Below, piece after piece: positions 13,201 through 22,321 of a stretch of 64,000 bases of DNA. Below the pieces are notes generated by a model that made no database searches, was not told the origin of the DNA, and worked only from the letters and a program-made list of their open reading frames with translations. The translations under genes were made by a program, and so were the position numbers. Position 1 is the first letter of the stretch. Every line of letters starts with the position of its first letter. Source of the DNA: Cyprinodon diabolis (Eukaryota; Chordata; Actinopteri; Cyprinodontiformes; Cyprinodontidae); contig CM060083.1 in the NCBI GenBank assembly GCA_030533445.1, forward strand, positions 32,122,166 to 32,186,165. Direction: 5' to 3'.

Positions 13201-16200
13201 ACACATCTTATTTTATTGGCTTGAACAATGCTTGGGTCCAAAGGGACAGTCTTTTTCATTTCTGCTTATCTGTTTGGTCATTTAGACTTTCATAAAGATG
13301 TAGTTACATTTCTGAACTTTATCATCAGTAAATGTATGTTGAGTTTCATTACAAGAGGATTAATTCCAGACAAATCAACTCTTAATGTAAATTAAGAGTT
13401 GATTTGTAAATTAATTAATGTAATTAATGTAAATTGCCCAAATGTGCAAGAAAACTTTGTCTCTCTTCATTATATGTTTACAGGAAATAACTCAAAAACA
13501 TAATTATCATAAATCTGGATGGTAATGACGATAACCTCCTCTTTGCTCTTATTATCTTACAGAGTAAAAGTTAATACTTCCCTCAGGACATGCAGGCCCT
13601 TTGTCTGTCTATGAAGAAGGCTGTGGATGGATGTCTAAATAGACTCCAGTTACATACGTACAGCAACACCTACCACCCCAAAGGACTGCAACTGGGACAG
13701 TAATAAGCTATACAAGAGCAATTAAGCCTTATGGCATTAGTTCATGCATCACAACAGTAACTCCATTTTAGAAAACATTTTAATCCAATTTTCTTCCTCT
13801 CTATTTTTTTTTACCATTTATTGCTGTCACTGTTACTTAAAGACTGAAAACTTTCTTAGTTTGTATATTTGTGGAAACGTCCATTGTTAAAGAAATTCCC
13901 TAGCAGTGTGGTAAGAATAGTAACACAATTTTTTACCAAATTATTACCTAATACACAGTTGGAGTCAACTTATACAGTTTCCATAAATCCATCCATTAAC
14001 CTTTTACATTTGCTGATCAATCAATTTATCAATCCACATTTTTCTTGCCAAAAAATAGGAGAGGAAAAAAAACTTTAGAAATAAGTATTAATATAAATCT
14101 TTAAAAAGAAATTTAACATATATTAACTGAAAAAAGTGAATTTTGATCAGGTTAGACAGCTTGGGATCAATACTGTTAGCAATGAAAAGAACACATATTT
14201 CTGTCACTCATTTGCGAGATTTCAGTAAATGAATTTCTACATAGTCCAAAACGTGGTATATTTTTATAAATGCAAAGTTACAAGGACATATAGTGGTACA
14301 AAGGTCTGGATAGTCTAGTATGAAAGACTATTTTCATTTAGAGTAGAGTTTAATGGCAGTGCAGATTGCATGGCCTGTAGGATGGTTTAAATATTGGTAG
14401 GAATTACTGAGCATTTGCTCCTTCCTACACATTTTTGAGTAGGAAATAGATGGATGTCATTCCTCTTTTACAATTTTATGTATTGTTTAACACCAGTTAA
14501 TGTGTTTGGTTGGCAACATCATCACATTAATAAGACTGTCTAATTTAATAAAAAATGTAAAATGAAGACATCAGTTATTTATCCATTTAAAGTCTAAACT
14601 CATGCTGTGAGAACAATCAAACTCATTGTTTTACAGTTTATAATTTTGATTAAAACAGTATTTATTATAATATAATATATTATAATTAGTGCATTAACAG
14701 GTTTATCAGATGTGGATAATCTTTCTACAGAATTTTGCTTCAAAATTACTGAACAAAGATTATTATCTTGTCCGCGACAGTATTCCTAGATCCGAAGGCG
14801 GGTAGTAACTCGCTAAATTAAAGAAGGCATAATACACTATATTGCCAAAAGTATTTGCTCACCTGCCTTGACTCACATATGAGCTTAAGTGACATCCCGT
14901 TCCTAATCCATAGGGTTCAATATGACGTCGGTCCACCCTTTGCAGCTAGAACAGCTTCAACTCTTCTGGGAAGGCTGTCCACAAGGTTTAGGAGTGTGTT
15001 TATGGGAATTTTTGACCATTCTTCCAGAAGCGCATTTGTGAGGTCGCACACTGATGTTGGACGAGAAGGCCTGGCTCTCAGTCTCCGCTCTAATTCATCC
15101 CAAAGGTGTTCTATCGGGTTGAGGTCAGGACTCTGTGCAGGCCAGTCAAGTTCATCCACACCAGACTCTGTCATCCATGTCTTTATGGACCTTGCTTTGT
15201 GCACTGGTGCACAGTCATGTTGGAAGAGGAAGGGGCCAGCTCCAAACTGTTCCCACAAAGTTGGGAGCATGGAATTGTCCAAAATGTCTTGGTATGCTGA
15301 AGCATTCAGAGTTCCTTTCACTGGAACTAAGGGGCCAAGCCCAGCTCCTGAAAAACAACCCCACACCATAATCCCCCCTCCACCAAACTTTACACTTGGC
15401 ACAATGCAGTCAGACAAGTACCGTTCTCCTGGCAACCGCCAAACCCAGACCCGTCCATCAGATTGCCAGATGGAGAAGCGCGATTCGTCACTCCAGAGAA
15501 CGCGTCTCCACTGCTCTAGAGTCCAGTGGCGGCGTGCTTTACACCACCGCATCCGACGCTTTGCATTGCACTTGGTTATGTATGGCTTGGATGCAGCTGC
15601 TCGACCATGGAAACCCATTCCATGAAGCTCTCTGCGCACTGTTCTTGAGCTAATCTGAAGGCCACATGAAGTTTGGAGGTCTGTAGTGATTGACTCTGCA
15701 GAAAGTTGGCGACCTCTTCGCACTATGCGCTTCAGCATCCGCTGACCCCGCTCCGTCAGTTTACGTGGCCTACCACTTCGTGGCTGAGTTGCTGTCGTTC
15801 CCAAACACTTCCATTTTCTTATAATACAGCTGACAGTTGACTGTGGAATATTTAGGAGCGAGGAAATTTCACGACTGGATTTGTTGCACAGGTGGCATCC
15901 TATCACAGTTCCACGCTGGAATTCACTGAGCTCCTGAGAGCGACCCATTCTTTCACAAATGTTTGTAAAAACAGTCTGCATGCCTAGGTGCTTGAATTTA
16001 TACACCTGTGGCCATGGAAGTGATTGGAACACCTGATTCCAATAATTTGGATGGGTGAGCAAATACTTTTGGCAATATAGTGTACCTTTAATTAATAAAT
16101 GATACAGCACAAAAAACTTTTAAAACTCTAATTTTTTTTTCATTACTCATTACTGTGAAGCAAGATTGAGTTGAGCTTAAGATCTCTTAAAATGTGGAAA

Positions 16201-16852
16201 TTTCAAATGTAAACTTGCAAAGGTTAGCTAAAATAATCTAAGTATACTTAATAGGATCTTGAAGCAGCTTGACATTAAAGTCCGGAGACAGAGGGTTACG
16301 AAGTATGCTATGTAATATATGATCTGTAATATTAATTTTCATTACTTCAGGTAACCAGGAAAGACCAACAGAGACTTAAGGTCTCATCATCAGATGTTTT
16401 TTTTTATTTTTAGTCGCAGATGTTATCCAGTTTGAACAGTTCCGTATGGACTTCAGCCATTTTAAATATGAATTAACAACACTCTTTCATTCAGCTTACC
16501 ATTAAAAACAAGTTTTTTGCTCCTAATATGTTGTTATAACTGCTGTTATGTATTATACTTTGTGTTGCAATGTTGGTAATGCATCCACATCCGTGTATAT
16601 TAATAAATATAGTGCTGCACAAAAGCCATTTTTGTATTACACACATTTTATTACTCATAAAATATTTTTGCTTATTTTTTCCTCCTCCAAATGTCACACT
16701 AGAACAGATCAATAAAAAAAACTAATAATTTGTGGCTTTGTTACATAAACTAGCTGAGATATTTTTTGTTACAACCCAAAATAGAATAAAATAAACTAAA
16801 GGAGACAGAATTTAACCCACCTCATGTTTCCCTGTCTGTTGGAGTCTGCCAT
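989..16852 (-). CDS. Large secreted EGF-repeat/NIDO/AMOP/VWD protein, 5' part (12 coding exons, 3' end off window)
   Basis: Seen: twelve exons chain in phase with GT-AG junctions: 16852-16821, 13164-13109, 12974-10890, 9075-8953, 8812-6827, 6688-6539, 5903-5770, 3900-3733, 3610-3431, 2963-2372, 1468-1319, 1206-989; together 5,874 nt or 1,958 codons with no stop. Domain order: signal peptide (about residues 10-29), about 34 EGF-like repeats (31-1425), a 50-residue linker, NIDO (about 1478-1640), AMOP (about 1700-1870), start of VWD (from about 1885). Family knowledge: NIDO-AMOP-VWD is the core of MUC4-like membrane mucins and of Mesh-type junction proteins; EGF repeats of the DxDEC type bind calcium. 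Inference: an extracellular or epithelial surface protein; the rest of VWD and any membrane anchor lie left of the window. The start could be Met1 or Met10 ([10 protein letters not shown]), which gives a cleaner signal peptide. I do not know an established gene name. Confidence 0.85.
1319..2963 (-). CDS. NIDO tail and AMOP domain exons (2963-2372, 1468-1319)
   Basis: The 592-nt exon starts [20 protein letters not shown] and GYTDGRTSF (end of NIDO), then [23 protein letters not shown] and [13 protein letters not shown], which are AMOP signatures. The next exon (150 nt) gives [20 protein letters not shown] and RPLDRCQGY, the typical AMOP end with paired cysteines, and leads into TQGIG before VWD. 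AMOP is an extracellular module found in MUC4, SUSD2, isthmins and Mesh and thought to act in adhesion. Confidence 0.9.
3431..5903 (-). CDS. NIDO-domain exons (5903-5770, 3900-3733, 3610-3431)
   Basis: Three exons of 134, 168 and 180 nt encode [28 protein letters not shown], then [25 protein letters not shown], and [29 protein letters not shown]. This is the NIDO (nidogen extracellular) pattern: LYPFG start, a Y-[VF]-S-x-NGL motif, an AFWxDxD motif and an ATWxxVxx-like strand. The junction FSDNG is in frame only if the first of two AG acceptors (exon start 3900) is used; the second, 7 nt on, breaks the frame. NIDO is found in nidogens, tectorin, MUC4 and Mesh. Confidence 0.9.
3901..5769. other. 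Intron of the EGF/NIDO gene
   Basis: AT-rich intron without a supported gene. Around 5337-5360 the plus strand has ggataatgatccaaac, like the DNDPKH block of Tc1 transposases, so a very decayed Tc1 remnant may sit at about 5100-5390. Other introns of this gene longer than 300 bases (1469-2371, 2964-3430, 5904-6538) show nothing recognisable. Confidence 0.4.
6539..6688 (-). CDS. Linker exon between EGF block and NIDO domain
   Basis: This exon encodes about 50 residues ([18 protein letters not shown]... to SRNFG), not EGF-like. Entry and exit are both phase 1 and the frame is open throughout, joining the EGF block to the NIDO exon. Two acceptors 6 nt apart (exon start 6688 or 6682) are both in frame and would add or drop two residues. 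The donor at 6538 (GTAAAA) was chosen because it is the only good in-phase one. No family is recognised, so this is the least certain exon of the gene. Confidence 0.6.
6827..8812 (-). CDS. Giant exon with 16 EGF-like repeats (second EGF block)
   Basis: A 1,986-nt uninterrupted exon (residues about 766-1427) with 16 EGF modules, from [12 protein letters not shown] to [10 protein letters not shown]. Many modules carry N-glycosylation sequons near the last cysteine (NGTHC, NGTYC, NGSWC, NNSLC), far more than in the first block, so this block is probably heavily glycosylated. One module begins SEETC and lacks the DxDEC start. The exon ends NIMRMG with donor GTTAGC, phase 1. Confidence 0.9.
8953..9075 (-). 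CDS. Single-EGF exon joining the two EGF blocks
   Basis: A 123-nt phase 1-1 exon encoding exactly one calcium-binding EGF module ([12 protein letters not shown] ... [11 protein letters not shown]). Acceptor CTCCAG and donor GTACGT are present. It has the classic one-repeat-one-exon form that the flanking giant exons lack. Confidence 0.88.
9076..10889. other. Intron between the giant EGF exons
   Basis: AT-rich intron. Bases about 10360-10475 (ctgctggaaagcagccctcg, agggccgactttgggg) resemble a common fish interspersed repeat also related to the repeat at the left window edge. The remaining sequence shows no coding or RNA feature. Confidence 0.45.
10890..12974 (-). CDS. Giant exon with about 17 EGF-like repeats (first EGF block)
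   Basis: One uninterrupted 2,085-nt exon (residues about 30-724). It holds about 17 consecutive six-cysteine EGF modules, most opening with D-[IV]-[DN]-E-C and carrying the C-x-[DN]-x(4)-[FY]-x-C-x-C pattern of calcium-binding, beta-hydroxylated EGFs. The module near 11140-11010 starts DSLCDPPC and lacks the calcium consensus. The exon is entered with phase 1 and leaves with phase 1 (donor GTAATA at 10889). In most EGF-array genes each repeat has its own exon, so a block this size in one exon is unusual. Open frames on the other strand and frame are shadows of this cysteine-rich repetitive code. Confidence 0.9.
13109..13164 (-). CDS. Signal-peptide exon of the EGF/NIDO/AMOP/VWD gene
   Basis: This 56-nt exon completes an AGG codon begun in the first exon (16821-16852, [10 protein letters not shown]) and encodes [19 protein letters not shown], a hydrophobic stretch ending in a small-residue cleavage-like CSA. 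It ends in phase 1 and joins the next exon as VVVDKSEC, the start of the first EGF repeat. Acceptor TTTTAG and donor GTATCT are both present. This makes the protein secreted or type I membrane. Confidence 0.8.
13370..13407. repeat. Perfect 17-bp stem hairpin
   Basis: ACAAATCAACTCTTAAT at 13370-13386 is followed by a 4-nt loop and its exact inverse complement at 13391-13407. Short direct repeats of taattaatg follow to about 13432. It lies in the second coding intron of the EGF/NIDO gene; its function is unknown. Confidence 0.8.
14835..16082 (-). mobile_element. Complete Tc1/mariner element (DD34E), TA target duplication
   Basis: A 1,248-bp element bounded by perfect 29-bp inverted repeats that start CACTATATTGCCAAAAGTAT, each flanked by TA (14833-14834 and 16083-16084), the Tc1/mariner target site. 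It holds one uninterrupted transposase frame on the minus strand. It lies in the intron 13165-16820 of the EGF/NIDO gene, in the same orientation as that gene. The intact frame and identical ends suggest recent insertion. Confidence 0.95.
14917..15948 (-). CDS. Tc1-like transposase, apparently intact (343 aa)
   Basis: DDE/D transposase that would cut and paste its element at TA sites. From [13 protein letters not shown] the frame runs 343 residues to a stop, a usual Tc1 length. Seen in order: an N-terminal paired-like helix-turn-helix ([20 protein letters not shown]), the GRPR linker (SGRPRKL), a second HTH region ([14 protein letters not shown]), catalytic D in WSDESRF, catalytic D in [10 protein letters not shown], and E in [10 protein letters not shown]. 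Exactly 34 residues separate the last D and E, so DD34E. An upstream in-frame Met at 15981 would add 11 residues. No frameshift or stop is seen. Activity is inferred only. Confidence 0.93.
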   Translation of the reverse strand: MGRSQELSEFQRGTVIGCHLCNKSSREISSLLNIPQSTVSCIIRKWKCLGTTATQPRSGRPRKLTERGQRMLKRIVRRGRQLSAESITTDLQTSCGLQISSRTVRRELHGMGFHGRAAASKPYITKCNAKRRMRWCKARRHWTLEQWRRVLWSDESRFSIWQSDGRVWVWRLPGERYLSDCIVPSVKFGGGGIMVWGCFSGAGLGPLVPVKGTLNASAYQDILDNSMLPTLWEQFGAGPFLFQHDCAPVHKARSIKTWMTESGVDELDWPAQSPDLNPIEHLWDELERRLRARPSRPTSVCDLTNALLEEWSKIPINTLLNLVDSLPRRVEAVLAAKGGPTSY

Positions 16853-16950
16853 CCCAAAGACAGCAAAGGCTTTACCTTTCTGGATATCTGTCCGCGTCTT
16901 TTCCTGATGAGCTTTGTCATCGAAGAGCTTCTTCTGCCTTTTTTATTCCT
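16821..16950 (-). promoter_or_regulatory. First exon and putative core promoter of the EGF/NIDO gene
   Basis: On the minus strand a TATA-like AATAAAAAA lies at 16947-16939, about 90 nt upstream of the ATG at 16852, so transcription would begin near 16910. The coding part of exon 1 ends AACATGAG with donor GTGGGT at 16820. No CpG island is apparent. The promoter call is inference from position and motif only. Confidence 0.35.
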
Positions 16951-17445
16951 CCACCCCACCTAGGACAATGCACCTTTACGCCACTACTCTGCCCTGACAT
17001 CTTAAACCTCTGGGAAGAGGAACACCCATATTCCTCTGGTTATGTGCGAGCTCTTACACAATAAATGTTCCAGGAACATGAGGCCACCATTTGTCTTCCT
17101 TACTGTATGTCAGTGATGATCAGCCACATATCTTTTGTTGTCCTGTTTATTACTGGAGAGAGGTTTAAATTCCTCTACAATAAGATTTTCTAGAAGAGAT
17201 TTTAATGTATTTCATGTGGATAAATTACTGGTATGTTAATCATATATAAATCATATATAAATATTTCTTAACCCTTTTGAAATTAGACATGACACATTAA
17301 GGGATGTCTCATTCATAGTCTCTCATTTTAATTTAAAGCTACTTTTACTGATTTTGTCCAGGTCATTTCAAAATGTCCTCATTGAATAACAGGTCTGGTC
17401 AAAACAAGCCTTTCAGATAACGACCTGGGAACGTACTGGAAGCAT

Positions 17446-17495
17446 ATGGATGGATGGATGGATGGATGGATGGATGGATGGATGGATGGATGGAT
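17446..17495. repeat. (ATGG)n microsatellite
   Basis: About twelve copies of ATGG (GGAT). The flanks 16951-17445 and 17496-18360 contain short open frames only and no recognisable feature. Confidence 0.95.
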
Positions 17496-18362
17496 TTTCT
17501 CCTGTTTTGGTTCTGCCGTACACCTGTCATTAGTTTTGCATTTAGGTTCTTGCCATATTATGTTGTTTTTGCTGTTATGGGTTTTCCATGCTAATTTGGT
17601 TCTGCACTCGCTCATTTGTTTGACTGTACCTGTTTTCTGCCTGACGTAACATTGAGTCATTTTGTCAATATTCATGGGCTCCTCAGTCAATATTCTATGT
17701 CTCCAGTCCGTGGTTAACTGATTTGAATATGAAATGTGCTCTGATGGTTGGGCTTAAGGTGTTTTCAGAACAAAATAGCAAAATCTCGTTGCCCCAAAGT
17801 TAAGCCTGCTTTGTGGTTGCCATGGCTCAGATTACTTTGCACAGATATTACTACTATCCTTCTTTTTTTGGGTGGGATATTAGCATGGAAATAGAAACCG
17901 GATGGTTGTAATATTGGTCAGCTGTGAGCAGAGTTAGCCACACAGCCCTTTCAACTGCAGTATAATAAACACTAAAAATTGTCACAATTCGACACGTTTT
18001 AAGTAGCTGGTAAGATTCACCCATCATTATAGTTGACCATGGGGCAACAGTAGCAATGGCCTCACTTCTCATGCACTTTATCCACTTTTTAGTCTGTCTT
18101 GATGTCATGGTTAATTCATATCTAATAAAAAAATTTTCCCCATTCACTATATACATGCTCATTATGAGGGATAGCTGCAAAGGTAATGAGACATGCACAG
18201 ACGCTGGATACTCATTCAGGAGTGACTGCTGTTAACTTGGTTCACTCTCCTCGGTTTTCTTTGACAGAAAACTTTTTTTTACAGTTCGAAATAACAAATT
18301 GTATTTGACATAAGGGAGAAGAAGAGAGAATGAATCAAAATCTTTAACATTTTGAAACAAGC

Positions 18363-19053
18363 ATGGTTATCCCCAAGCCAGAACAGCATTCTCTATGGTT
18401 ACCTATAGTGCTCTTCTATAATGGTAAATTTTGTACTAAGCTAACACAGAAGCCATGGTTGACATGGGATGTCCACAGGCTGCTGAGGGCTAGAGACAAA
18501 GCCTTCAAAGCTGGGGACGAAGTGAGCTTGAAAACAGCAAGGGCCAACCTGTCACGTGGCATCAAAAAGGCGAAAAAGGAATACACACAGGAAATAACCT
18601 CCCACTTCAGTGATAGCAAAGATGCACGGAGCTTGTGGAAAGGCATCCAAGCTATCACTGACTACAAACCGTCACCTCGGAGCTGCGACAACAACACATC
18701 CCTGTTGAATGACCTCAACAGCTTTTTCGCATGCTTTGAGGAAAACAACAAGACCCACCCACAGAAAACACCTCCCCCGCCACACGACCTAGCACTCTGT
18801 CTACCTGTCGATAGCGTGAAGAGGGCTCTCACAGGATCAACCCATGGCAGGCCCAGACAACATCCCTGGATGGGTGCTGAAGGACTGTGCAGAGGAATTA
18901 AAGCATGTCTTCACTGACATCTTCAACACCTCACTACAACAAGCCACCGTCCCCTCCTGCTTCAAAGCCGCCACCATTATACCGGTGCCAAAGAAGTCAT
19001 CTCCATCCTGCTTCAAAGACTACCATCCCGTAGCACTGACACCCTTTGTAAAG
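18363..19053 (+). mobile_element. Fragment of a jockey-superfamily LINE reverse transcriptase ORF
   Basis: The plus-strand frame from 18363 reads LRARDKAFKAGDEVSLKTAR, KKEYTQEITSHF and LNDLNSFFACFEE, the region just before the RT domain in fish LINEs. It shifts frame near 18840 and continues in a second frame as [47 protein letters not shown] and DYHPVALTP (RT blocks 1-2). It stops being LINE-like at about 19053, where another LINE begins. It is decayed, and its 5' limit is uncertain. Confidence 0.8.
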
Positions 19054-21600
19054 CAAGAGCAGCATACTTCTCCTCATTAATAGAGGAGAATAAGAATAAT
19101 CCTAGATTTCTTTTTAATACAGTTGCCAAACTCACCCAGAGCCATAGCTCTGTTGAACCGTCCATTCCACCTGCTCTTAACAGCAATGATTTTATGGGAT
19201 TCTTTATAAATAAGATTGATCTTATTAAAAATAAGATCATAAGCACTCCTCTATCCGCGATTGTACCTGAGGTAGTCATGGAATCTGAACCGGGTTTAGA
19301 CTGCTTTGATCCAGTTGAACTTTCTGAATTAGCAAAATTATTGTCTTCATCTAAGCCTTCAACTTGTATGTTAGATCCAGTTCCAACCAGGTTATTTAAG
19401 GAGGTATTCCCTTTGATCTCCTCCTCCATTTTAGATGTGATTAATCTATCTCTGTTACAGGGATATGTACCTAAAGCTTTTAAGGTTGCTGTAATTAAAC
19501 CTCTGCTTAAGAAACCGTCTCTTGACCCAGATGACTTGGTTAATTATAGACCTATATCCAATCTTCCTTTCTTATCCAAAATTCTTGAGAAAGTAGTTGC
19601 CAAACAAGTTTGCGACCACTTACACCATAATGAACTTTTTGAAGAGTTTCAGTCTGGCTTTAGAGCTCATCATAGCACTGAAACAGCTCTGGTGAAAGTC
19701 ACTAATGATATTCTCATGGCCTCAGATAATGGACTTGTATCTGTGCTCGTCCTGTTGGATCTTAGTGCTGCATTTGATACAGTTGACCATAATATTCTTT
19801 TAGAAAGACTTGAATATTTTGTTGGAATTAAAGGAACAGCACTAGACTGGTTTAAATCCTATCTATCTGATCGAATTCAGTTTGTTTATGTTAATGATAG
19901 ATCTTCAACACACTCAAAGGTTACCTGTGGAGTACCACAGGGATCAGTGCTAGGACCAATTCTCTTTACTTTATACATGCTCCCAATTGGTAGAGTTATT
20001 AGACAGCATGGGATTAATTTCCACTGTTATGCTGATGATACCCAGCTATATCTGTCTATAAATCCAGATGAAGCTAACCCATTACATAGATTACAAGCAT
20101 GTCTTGAAGACATAAAAACCTGGATGACTCTTAACTTTCTGCTTCTGAATGCAGACAAAACAGAAGTTATAGTCTTTGGACCAGAGTCTCTGAAAAAGAA
20201 GCTGATTAGCCAGTCACTTCATTTGGATGGGATTAAACTGATTTCAGATAATAAAGTAAAAATCTTGGTGTTATTTTTGATCAGGACCTGTCATTTAAAT
20301 CCCAGATCAAAGAGGTTTCTAGAATTTCCTTCTTTCATCTGAGGAACATTGCAAAAATTAGAAATCTCCTGTCCAGGGGTGATGCTGAGAAACTAGTCCA
20401 TGCATTTGTTACTTCAAGGCTGGACTATTGTAATTCTTTACTATCAGGAAGTCCACAAACTGTAGTTAAAAGCCTTCAGCTGATCCAAAATGCTGCAGCC
20501 AGAGTTCTGATGAAAATTAAAAAGAGAGATCATATCTCTCCTATCCTGGCTTCTCTTCATTGGCTTCCTGTTAAATCAAGAATAGAATTTAAAATCCTCC
20601 TTCTCACATATAAAGCCTTAAATGGCCAAGCTCCATCTTATATCAGAGATCTGATTGTTCCTTATGTTCCTAACAGAGCACTTCGCTCTCAATCTGCAGG
20701 TTTACTAGTGGTTCCTAGAATTTCTAAAGTAGAATGGGAGGCAGATCTTTTAGTTATCAGGCTCCTCTCCTGTGGAACCAACTACCAGTTTTAGTCCGTG
20801 AGGCAGACACTCTGTCTACTTTTAAGACTAGGCTTAAAACTTTCCTTTTTGATAAAGCTTATAGTTAGGGTGGCTCAGGTTATCCTGAGCTCTCTCTCTA
20901 TAGTTATGCTGCTATAGGCTTAGACTTTTGGAGGACATAGGGACCCCCATTTCATCATTCTGCTTCATTCTCTCTCTGTTCTCCTATTCTGCAGAATCTG
21001 TTTGTTCAATCTCTAACCTTCTGCTCTCTCTGCTTTTCCTCAGAGTAGCTTTGCCTCGTCTGTTCCTGTTTGGCTGTGACGTCATCCAGGAAAGAAACAT
21101 CAGCTGTGCTGCTTCCATCAACACCCTTGTTTGTAGATGTTGGAGATCGGCCTGTCTTCCAGTGTGGTCCTGTTTCTCTGGCCGTGGCTGGGTGGATGTG
21201 CTCTCTTCATCCTCTGGCATGGGAGCTGCCTTGGAGCTCGTCTGCCTGGCTGTGTGTTTCCTGGACGGGGCCGCCTTTTACAGCTGCTTTTTGTATCTCT
21301 GCTTCTGTCTCCTTGAACCCCAGTCGGCCTCAGCAGATGGCCGCTCACACTGAGCCTGGTTCTGCTGGAGGTTTCTTCCTGTTAAAAGGGAGTTTTTCCT
21401 CTCCACTGTCGCTACAAGCATGCTTAGTGTGAGGGATTGTATTTGAGTCAATGAGTCAATGCAATCAACTGGTTTTCCTTAGATAGAAAACTTTGTATCA
21501 ATTTGACTGTATGATCTGGTTGAACTGTAAAGTGCCTTGAGATGACATGTGTTGTGAATTTGGCGCTATATAAATAAACTGAATTGAAAAACTGAATTGA
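19054..21600 (+). mobile_element. L2/Rex1-like LINE, 5'-truncated, RT to 3' tail
   Basis: From about 19054 the plus strand encodes an RT of the jockey superfamily: [37 protein letters not shown] and the catalytic [12 protein letters not shown] frameshift near 20270 moves to a frame reading [46 protein letters not shown] and HWLPVKSRIEFKILLLTYKA. After the ORF there is a 3' region ending ggcgctatataaataaac and a repeated ctgaattga tail at about 21575-21600. The single main frame 19194-20342 is still open for 382 codons. Clade naming (L2 versus Rex1) is by memory of motif style. Confidence 0.88.
19194..20342 (+). pseudogene. LINE reverse transcriptase, frameshifted
   Basis: Open frame of 382 residues with RT motifs including F/YADD (YADDTQLYL) and the AFDTVDHN block. 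It ends early at 20342 because of a one-base shift near 20270; homologous sequence ([11 protein letters not shown] onwards) continues in another frame to about 20870. The endonuclease part is absent, so the element is 5'-truncated and not autonomous. Confidence 0.85.
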
Positions 21601-22321
21601 ATCATCATGAAGGGCTGTAGGCTCTGGGTGGTGAGGATGTGCTTTCAGGGGACTGGACAACAACAACTAATGCTACTATGGAGGAAAAAATTGTACTTTG
21701 CATTTCATCTGGAAGGACAGGTAGCAAAGAAACTTGATCAGCTAGGAGAAGTTGGGCAACGTGAGGATTGAGTCGCCAGGAGTACAAAGAGATGCAGCAT
21801 TAAGGGAAAGTATAGTAATTGGAAGATGGAAGGCGTACTTTGAAGAGATGATGAAATAGGGAATTTAGAGAGAACAATGAGCAGAATATGTGGTAAGAAA
21901 AGATTTGTATGGATGACATAAGGAAAGAAATGAAAAAGATGACGAGTGGAAAGGCAGTGACTAGTTACTTACTCCTGGAGGTATGAAAGTGCCCAGAGAC
22001 AGCAGTAGAGTTTTTGACAAGACTGTCCAATTACATCTGAGAGAGTAAAGATAAAGATGTGCTTGCACCAACCTTCAAAAACAAAGGAGATGTGCAGAGT
22101 TGTAAAAACTACAGAAGAATAAAGTTGATGAGCCATACAATGAAGTTATTAGTGGCAGCAGACTGAGGACAGAAGGGAGCATCTGTAGGCAGCAGTAAAG
22201 TTTAATTCCCCCCAAAAATACAAAACAAAAATAAAAAATACTACAGATGCACTATTTGCTTAGAGGATTTTGAAGTAGATAGAGAGTCAGATTTAGCTGC
22301 ACTGTTTTTGTAGACCTAGAG
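21601..22321 (+). mobile_element. Decayed RTE-type LINE, first segment
   Basis: A plus-strand frame with stops resembles RTE reverse transcriptase: near 21810 IGRWKAYFEEMM, and at 22060-22140 FKNKGDVQSCKNYRRIKLMS followed by HTMK, matching the RTE pattern PIYKNKGDxQxCxNYRGIKLxSHxMK. The same element resumes at 24796, after the hAT insertion, and again at 25869 and 27752. The 5' limit is uncertain. Confidence 0.6.

Noticed and set aside
14855..15625. 256-codon plus-strand frame in the Tc1 element
   Set aside because: Antisense of the intact transposase.
20928..21432. Overlapping frames of about 120-140 codons after the L2-like LINE
   Set aside because: They lie in the LINE's 3' region and have no conserved motif.
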